Below are positions 46,389 through 51,682 of a stretch of DNA of 51,682 nt, one piece after another. The stretch's first letter is position 1. The number at the start of each line of letters is the position of its first letter. The notes beneath the pieces are model-generated. The model did not search any database. It saw only the letters and a list, made by a program, of their open reading frames with translations, and was not told the origin of the DNA. The stretch is taken from assembly GCF_012912105.1 (NCBI RefSeq), contig NZ_QMEA01000032.1, positions 1 through 51,682 on the forward strand, read 5' to 3'. Origin of the DNA: Brasilonema sp. UFV-L1. Lineage in GTDB: Bacteria; Cyanobacteriota; Cyanobacteriia; Cyanobacteriales; Nostocaceae. A program made the translations under genes and the position numbers.

Positions 46389-47410
46389 TAAAAACTGAAG
46401 AAAACAACATCAATAAGTTACGTCAAGCTAAGCGAAAGCCGATAAATCAAGAGCGAGGAAAATTAATTGAGGAAAAATTTATTAACTCTGATAACTTTTT
46501 TCCTTTAGTTATTTCACCCATTGTAGATGGAGTTAATTTAGTAGCATGGGCTGCCAAAAATCAGGATTTTATTGAAGATCGTTTACTAAATTATGGAGGT
46601 ATACTGTTTCGGAATTTTAATGTGAATGGAGCGCAAGAGTTCCAGGAATTTATCGAGGCAATTTCTAGAGAAAAATTAGTAGAGTACAATTATCGTTCAA
46701 CTCCACGCACTCAGGTAAACGATAAAATCTATACTTCAACTGAATATCCTCCCAACCAATCGATCCCTCTCCATAACGAGAAAGCTTATTCTTCTGTTTG
46801 GCCGATGAAAATTTGTTTTTTCTGCGCCCAACCTGCCCAACAAGGTGGCGAAACACCGATTGCTGACAGTCGAAAAGTTTTTGCAAAACTTGATTCTGCC
46901 ATAAAAGAAAAGTTTATGCAGAAGAAAGTGATGTACGTTCGTAACTACGGTGACTTAGATTTGTCCTGGCAAGATGTTTTTCAAACCACAAACAAATCAG
47001 AAGTAGAAAATTTTTGCCGTAAAGAAGGCATTGAATTTGAATGGAAAAATGATCGCCTCACAACTCGTCAAGTTTGTCAGGCTGTTGCCAAACATCCTCA
47101 TACAGGTGAAATGGTTTGGTTCAACCAAGCTCATTTGTTTCACATTTCAAGTTTGCAAACAGAAATACGCGAATCATTATTCTCTTTATTGGCAGAAGAT
47201 ACTATTCCACGCAATGCTTATTACGGTGATGGTTCAACCATTGATCCCTCTGTGATCGAGGAGATTAATCAGATCTATCAACAAGAAAAAGTTGTTTTTT
47301 CTTGGCAGAAAGGAGATATTTTGGTACTGGACAATATGTTAAGTGCTCATGGACGTATGCCCTTTGTCGGCACGAGAAAGGTTTTGGTAGGTATGTCTGA
47401 ACCTTGTTAA
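46385..47410 (+). CDS. TauD/SyrP-like Fe(II)/2-oxoglutarate beta-hydroxylase
   Basis: A stand-alone enzyme of 341 residues, predicted to hydroxylate the beta-carbon of PCP-bound aspartate using Fe(II), O2 and 2-oxoglutarate. Metal ligands are visible as His130 and Glu132 (PLHNEKA) and distal His322 (SAHGRMP). FCAQPAQQGGETPIAD and YGDGS blocks are shared with the hydroxylase fused to the protein ending at 38550, so the two are paralogues. It overlaps the upstream stop by four bases (ATGA), giving tight coupling, and precedes the terminal interface-A(Asp)-PCP-TE gene, its probable partner. The basic N-terminal 40 residues resemble the linker that joins C to TauD in the fused version. Confidence 0.9.
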   Translation: MIKTEENNINKLRQAKRKPINQERGKLIEEKFINSDNFFPLVISPIVDGVNLVAWAAKNQDFIEDRLLNYGGILFRNFNVNGAQEFQEFIEAISREKLVEYNYRSTPRTQVNDKIYTSTEYPPNQSIPLHNEKAYSSVWPMKICFFCAQPAQQGGETPIADSRKVFAKLDSAIKEKFMQKKVMYVRNYGDLDLSWQDVFQTTNKSEVENFCRKEGIEFEWKNDRLTTRQVCQAVAKHPHTGEMVWFNQAHLFHISSLQTEIRESLFSLLAEDTIPRNAYYGDGSTIDPSVIEEINQIYQQEKVVFSWQKGDILVLDNMLSAHGRMPFVGTRKVLVGMSEPC

Positions 47411-47432
47411 TTGACAACATTTTTAATTCAAG

Positions 47433-47437
47433 AAGGA
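47433..47437 (+). promoter_or_regulatory. Ribosome-binding site of the terminal NRPS
   Basis: AAGGA lies nine bases before ATG 47447. The start aligns with the MQNQSFEGFRLSPQQKHLW start of the paralogous protein at 38571; a TTG at 47411 would add an unsupported extension. Confidence 0.55.
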
Positions 47438-47446
47438 TTTGGAGAT

Positions 47447-50400
47447 ATGCAAAGTGCAATTATTGATGGATTTCGTATTTCACCTCAGCAGAAGCATTTA
47501 TGGGTTCTACAGCAAAGCGATTACGCTAGTCGCGTAAGCAGAAACAATCACCAGATCGCTTATTATTCTCAAATTGGTATACGTATTGAGGGAAATATCG
47601 CTCCAAAAATTTTAAAAGCTGCCTTAGAAAATATCATTGAGCGACAAGAAATTTTTCGTACCGTTTTCAATTGCTTGCCTGAAATGTCAATACCACTTCA
47701 GTTCGTAACCGAAAACAGTATACTAATGTTTGAAGAGCGCGATCTAAGCGGTTTGACTTCCCAAGAACAAAAGATTCAGATCGATGCACTTTTTCAAGCT
47801 CGAAGTTGGCAAACTTTCGATTTGGAAAAAGGACCTCTTTTATATACAGTATTAAACAAGCTATCATCATGCGAGCAGATCTTATTTATCAGCTTACCTG
47901 CCGTTTGCAGCGATCTAACAACACTTCATAATTTGGTAAAAGAAATTTGTCATTTTTATGAAGCATACTTGGACGGGAGAGAATTTTCTGATGAATTGAT
48001 GCAGTACGCAGATATATCTGCATGGCTAAATGAATTATTGGAATCAGGGGACACAGAAACAGGAAGAGAGTATTGGCGAAAACAGAATGTTTTTTCGGTT
48101 TTAAATAAGAAAATTCCTTTAGAAAATTATTCATCTGCAAAAGTACAATTTGAACCCCAATCTTTAACACTAGAAATTAATTCCGATACGGTAACAAAGT
48201 TAGAAATGCTTGCTCGCAAGTATGACACTTCGATTTCTGTATTCTTACTAGCTTGCTGGCAAATTCAACTCTGGCGTTTCACCGAACAGTCAGATATTGT
48301 TGTCGGCACTGCCAGCGATGGGCGTAAATATCAAGAATTAGAAGATGTCTTAGGATTATTGACCAAGTATCTACCCATCCATTCCCATCTTGAAGAAAAT
48401 CTTCATTTCAAAAAACTGCTGGAAAAAGTTGAGGAAACTTTAAGCTCTGGTCACGAATGGCAAGAATATTTTAGCTGGGAGCAAGTTACTGCTAAGAATG
48501 GAAATGGGATAGAACCACCCTTTTTTCCTTTTTGTTTTGATTTTCAAGAACAGCCTGCAAATTGTCTTGTTAGTAACGTCTTATTTTCTATATACAAAGA
48601 ATATACTTGTATTGATCGCTTTAAAGTAAAACTTTCTGGGGTTCGTCTCGACGAGCGCTTGTTGCTGGAGTTTCATTATGATTCCAACTTATTTCCCTTC
48701 AAAAATATCAAAATCCTTTCAGAACAATACCTGACTTTACTCGAAAGCGCGATCGCTTACCCAGATAACGCGATCGCCGATTTAGAAATGTGTAGCGATC
48801 GCGAACGACAGCAATTGCTAATTGAATTCAACGATACTCATACCGATTACTCAAAAGATAAGTGCATTCATTCTTTGTTTGAGGAGCAAGTAGAACGTAC
48901 TCCAGAGGCAGTGGCGGTAGTGTTTGAAAACCAGCAACTGACCTACAGGGAATTGAACAATCGCGCTAATCAACTGGCACAATACCTGAAAACATTGGGG
49001 GTAGAAACAGAAACATTGGTAGCTATTTGTGTAGAACGCTCATTGGAGATGGTGGTAGGTATATTGGCAGTACTCAAAGCAGGAGGAGCTTATGTGCCAC
49101 TTGACCCTAATTATCCATCAGAGCGTTTAGTCTATATGCTGCAAGATGCTCGAATTTTAGTATTATTGACTCAACAGAAACTACAAAAAAATCTTACTGA
49201 TTGTCAAGTTAATATTATCTGCCTTGACACAGACTGGGGGAAAATAGCTAGCGAAGCAAACGACAATCCCAACACTCAGGTAAAACCAGAAAATCTAGCT
49301 TATGTGATTTACACTTCTGGTTCTACTGGGTTGCCTAAAGGTGTAGCTATCGAACATCGGCAATTGTTTAACTATCTCAACAGCATTCAAACAATACTGA
49401 ATCTTCCTTTAGGAGCGAATTATGCGACAGTTTCTACCATAGCAGCAGACTTAGGTCACACTGTTATCTTCCCTTCCTTGTGCGGTGACGGATGTCTACA
49501 TATAATCTCTTCCGAGCAAATCATTAATGCCAAAGACCTGGCCGATTACTTCGAGCACAATTTAATCGATTGTCTTAAGATTGTTCCCTCCCATTTAAAA
49601 GCGTTGTTAACATCAGAAGCTGGCGCGCAAATTTTGCCACGTCAGCGTTTAGTTCTTGGTGGAGAATCAACCAGTTGGGAGTTGATCGAACAAATTCAAC
49701 AACTAGCTCCAAAATGTCAAATTATCAATCACTATGGGCCGACTGAAACTACGGTAGGGGTTCTTACTTACCAAGTCGAAGGAGTACCCGACATTCGACA
49801 ATCTTCAACTGTTCCCATCGGTTGCCCCGTAGGCAACACTCAAATTTATATACTTGACTCGAAAAAACAGCCGACACCAATTAGTGTTCCTGGGGAAGTA
49901 TACATTGGTGGTGCAGGATTAGCTAGGGGCTATCTCCATCGTCCCGAACTGACAGCAGAAAAATTCATTTCCAACCCCTTCAGTGATGATCCACAATCGC
50001 GACTATACAAAACAGGGGACTTAGCTCGGTATCTACCAGATGGCAATATTGAGTATATCGGTCGTATTGACAACCAAGTCAAAATCCGTGGTTTTCGGAT
50101 TGAGTTGGGCGAAATTGAAGCAGTTTTGAGCCAATATCCCCACGTACAGCAGGTTACGGTAATTGCCAGCGAAGATACCCCAGGTGATAAACAATTAGTA
50201 GCCTATCTAGTGAGCGATGCCGAGGAGAATCCTAGTATTAGTGACTTGCGACAATTCTTGAAAGAGAAGTTACCAGGGTATATGGTTCCTGCTGCTTTCG
50301 TGTACTTAGATGCGCTCCCCTTGACTCCCAATGGCAAAATAGATCGCCGTGCCTTACCCGCACCCGATCTTAATAGCATTGCTGTGGACAATCGCTTTTT

Positions 50401-51493
50401 TCGATCGCTCGATCTCGTAGAACAGCAACTTGCAGAAATATGGTCAGAAGTTCTAAATCTTTACCCCATCGGAGTCAAGGATAACTTTTTTGAGCTTGGC
50501 GGACATTCCCTTTTAGCTGTCCAACTGATGGCCAAAATTGAACAGCAATTCCGAATCAATTTACCCTTGTCAGTACTCTTTCAAAACTCGACTATTCAAC
50601 AACTAGCGACTTTTTTGCGTCAGCCAGTAGATACATCGATCTGGTCTCCCTTGGTGGCAGTTAAGCCCAGTGGTTCCAACAAACCTTTCTTTTGTGTGCC
50701 TGGAGCGGGTGGCAATCCTATGTATTTCTACAATCTTGCTCATCATTTAGGTCGAGAACAACCTTTTTATGGACTACAAGCACTCGGTCTTGATGGGGAA
50801 TCAGAACCACACACACAAGTTGAGATTGCGGCAACATTTTACATTCAAGCAATACAGTCTATTCAACCGAAAGGACCATATTTGTTAGGAGGTCATTCTT
50901 TTGGATCTAAAGTAGCTTTTGAGATGGCGCAGCAGTTACAAAAACTAGGTCACGAAGTAGCACTTTTGGCTCTTTTCGATACTACTGCACCAAATGTTGA
51001 TGATGTTGATGCCAAATCGCAACATGTTGAGGTGGAAAATGCTTTTTGGTTAAATAAAATTGGCTTAGTATTGGAAGAACTTTACGAAACAAGCTTAGAT
51101 ATATCCTACGAAGTTCTTAAATCCTTTGAGTCAGAAGAAGAACAATTAAAGTATTTTCAAAAGCAATTACAGCTAGCCAATGTCTTACCCGCTGAGATTG
51201 GAATCAAGCAACTGCGGGGACTAGTTAAAGTTTATAAAACTCAGGTTAATACTATCTATCAACCAAGAGAGACAGAGACTATAAATCAAATTACTTGTTT
51301 TATGGCTAGTGGTGAGAATAAGTCTTCTGAAGATTTAGAAAATAAAGCTTTAACCTGGAGAAAATTTTCCAAGTTACCAGTGAATATCCAAGTTGTTCCG
51401 GGCAAACACATAACAATGCTTAATGAACCTCATGTTCGAGTTTTAGCAAACAAAATAAGAGACTGTCTTGAAAAAACTCAGGAAACTGGTTAG
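47447..51493 (+). CDS. Terminal NRPS: interface domain-A(Asp)-PCP-TE
   Basis: 1348 residues. The first 470 form a second interface-type C-like domain (FRISPQQKHLWVLQQ), with HHxxxDG replaced by PAVCSDL near 151. A 485-975 has code DLTKVGHVGK, an aspartate code. PCP Ser1021 (GGHSLLA). A type I thioesterase follows from about 1075: FFCVPGAGG, nucleophile Ser1151 in GGHSFG and His1321 in GKHITML. It ends the line by hydrolysis or cyclisation; the beta-amine of the fatty acid and the Dab side chain are both possible nucleophiles, and the sequence does not decide. The upstream C domain of the protein at 38571 should supply the peptidyl chain, and the hydroxylase at 46385 should oxidise the bound Asp. 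Confidence 0.93.
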   Translation: MQSAIIDGFRISPQQKHLWVLQQSDYASRVSRNNHQIAYYSQIGIRIEGNIAPKILKAALENIIERQEIFRTVFNCLPEMSIPLQFVTENSILMFEERDLSGLTSQEQKIQIDALFQARSWQTFDLEKGPLLYTVLNKLSSCEQILFISLPAVCSDLTTLHNLVKEICHFYEAYLDGREFSDELMQYADISAWLNELLESGDTETGREYWRKQNVFSVLNKKIPLENYSSAKVQFEPQSLTLEINSDTVTKLEMLARKYDTSISVFLLACWQIQLWRFTEQSDIVVGTASDGRKYQELEDVLGLLTKYLPIHSHLEENLHFKKLLEKVEETLSSGHEWQEYFSWEQVTAKNGNGIEPPFFPFCFDFQEQPANCLVSNVLFSIYKEYTCIDRFKVKLSGVRLDERLLLEFHYDSNLFPFKNIKILSEQYLTLLESAIAYPDNAIADLEMCSDRERQQLLIEFNDTHTDYSKDKCIHSLFEEQVERTPEAVAVVFENQQLTYRELNNRANQLAQYLKTLGVETETLVAICVERSLEMVVGILAVLKAGGAYVPLDPNYPSERLVYMLQDARILVLLTQQKLQKNLTDCQVNIICLDTDWGKIASEANDNPNTQVKPENLAYVIYTSGSTGLPKGVAIEHRQLFNYLNSIQTILNLPLGANYATVSTIAADLGHTVIFPSLCGDGCLHIISSEQIINAKDLADYFEHNLIDCLKIVPSHLKALLTSEAGAQILPRQRLVLGGESTSWELIEQIQQLAPKCQIINHYGPTETTVGVLTYQVEGVPDIRQSSTVPIGCPVGNTQIYILDSKKQPTPISVPGEVYIGGAGLARGYLHRPELTAEKFISNPFSDDPQSRLYKTGDLARYLPDGNIEYIGRIDNQVKIRGFRIELGEIEAVLSQYPHVQQVTVIASEDTPGDKQLVAYLVSDAEENPSISDLRQFLKEKLPGYMVPAAFVYLDALPLTPNGKIDRRALPAPDLNSIAVDNRFFRSLDLVEQQLAEIWSEVLNLYPIGVKDNFFELGGHSLLAVQLMAKIEQQFRINLPLSVLFQNSTIQQLATFLRQPVDTSIWSPLVAVKPSGSNKPFFCVPGAGGNPMYFYNLAHHLGREQPFYGLQALGLDGESEPHTQVEIAATFYIQAIQSIQPKGPYLLGGHSFGSKVAFEMAQQLQKLGHEVALLALFDTTAPNVDDVDAKSQHVEVENAFWLNKIGLVLEELYETSLDISYEVLKSFESEEEQLKYFQKQLQLANVLPAEIGIKQLRGLVKVYKTQVNTIYQPRETETINQITCFMASGENKSSEDLENKALTWRKFSKLPVNIQVVPGKHITMLNEPHVRVLANKIRDCLEKTQETG

Positions 51494-51532
51494 TCATATA
51501 ACTCCACACAAAATTAGATTACTCTCAAAAAG

Positions 51533-51655
51533 ATGCTTAAATCTTTATCTCTTAACCAAACAATCAAAACTCTGAAACCATTTTTGATTGTTTGGCTTGG
51601 ACAATCAATTTCTCTAATTGGGTCTAATCTTAACAGTTTTGCTTTAGATCTTTAG
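51533..51655 (+). pseudogene. Broken MFS-type exporter, N-terminal fragment
   Basis: The frame opens at ATG 51533 and encodes 40 residues before TAG. The piece FLIVWLGQSISLIGSNLNSF matches the first membrane helix of MFS drug/siderophore exporters, which often lie beside cyanobacterial NRPS clusters. Homology stops where the text AGCAGGGTTAGCG begins (51654), a sequence also present at 16993-17005. I infer that a repeat or mobile element interrupts the gene here; the window ends too soon to see whether the rest follows. Confidence 0.5.
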
Positions 51656-51682
51656 CAGGGTTAGCGCGTCTCAAACACTGTT

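Noticed and set aside
2734-50391. Many minus-strand open frames of 60-140 codons
   Set aside because: They lie opposite well-supported domains, have no recognisable motifs, and follow from codon bias of the + strand genes.
1821-51493. Hydroxamate or catechol ligand genes in the siderophore
   Set aside because: No N-hydroxylase, isochorismate or salicylate enzyme is encoded in the window.

Overview
The window looks like cyanobacterial chromosomal DNA. It has moderate GC, scattered GCGATCGC (HIP1-type) octamers, heptad repeats of the CTGATAA kind and short palindromic repeats typical of filamentous cyanobacteria, and its enzymes resemble cyanobacterial assembly-line proteins. Almost all of it (about 1.8 kb to 51.5 kb, all + strand) is one hybrid PKS/NRPS gene cluster of eleven genes, several of which overlap or nearly touch.

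Layout. 131-1005: an IS5-family insertion sequence with a frameshifted transposase. 1009-1800: a repeat-scarred spacer with an apparent transposase remnant, abutting the first biosynthetic gene. 1821-11969: FAAL-ACP-KS-AT-ACP-aminotransferase-C-A(Ser)-PCP. 11962-16641: KS-AT-KR-ACP. 16638-17060: a decayed docking-domain relic plus spacer. 17061-20594: TubC docking-C-A(Asn-like)-PCP. 20607-25568: KS-AT-aminotransferase-PCP. 25852-30564: C-A(Gly)-PCP-degenerate E. 30566-31978: a free-standing C domain. 32064-33356: an EctB-like diaminobutyrate aminotransferase. 33451-38550: half C-A(Dab)-PCP-C-TauD. 38571-46388: interface domain-A(Asp)-PCP-C-A(Ser)-PCP-C. 46385-47410: a separate TauD/SyrP-like hydroxylase. 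47447-51493: interface domain-A(Asp)-PCP-TE. 51533-51655: the first 40 codons of what looks like a broken MFS exporter gene.

How it works together (inferred by colinearity and hand-read adenylation codes). A fatty acid is activated, extended by malonate and transaminated to a beta-amino fatty acid. Ser follows, then a ketoreduced malonate unit (a statine-like 4-amino-3,5-dihydroxypentanoyl segment), then an Asn-like residue, then a malonate unit that is transaminated (a 3,4-diamino acid segment), then Gly, Dab, Asp, Ser and Asp. Each Asp module carries an inactive-looking C-like 'interface' domain and is paired with a non-haem iron hydroxylase, so both Asp residues are predicted to become beta-hydroxyaspartate. 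Two beta-hydroxyaspartates on a lipopeptide suggest an amphiphilic Fe(III) siderophore, broadly in the style of the cyanochelins. A syringomycin-like membrane-active lipopeptide is the main alternative. No MbtH protein, phosphopantetheinyl transferase, TonB receptor or convincing Fur box is seen in the window.

The most unusual points are: the same C-TauD-interface-A(Asp)-PCP unit present once fused and once split; a Dab module whose own C domain has lost its catalytic half just downstream of a stand-alone C domain; a catalytically degenerate epimerase domain behind a glycine module; two aminotransferase-bearing PKS modules with different architectures; and a fossil TubC docking domain between two genes.
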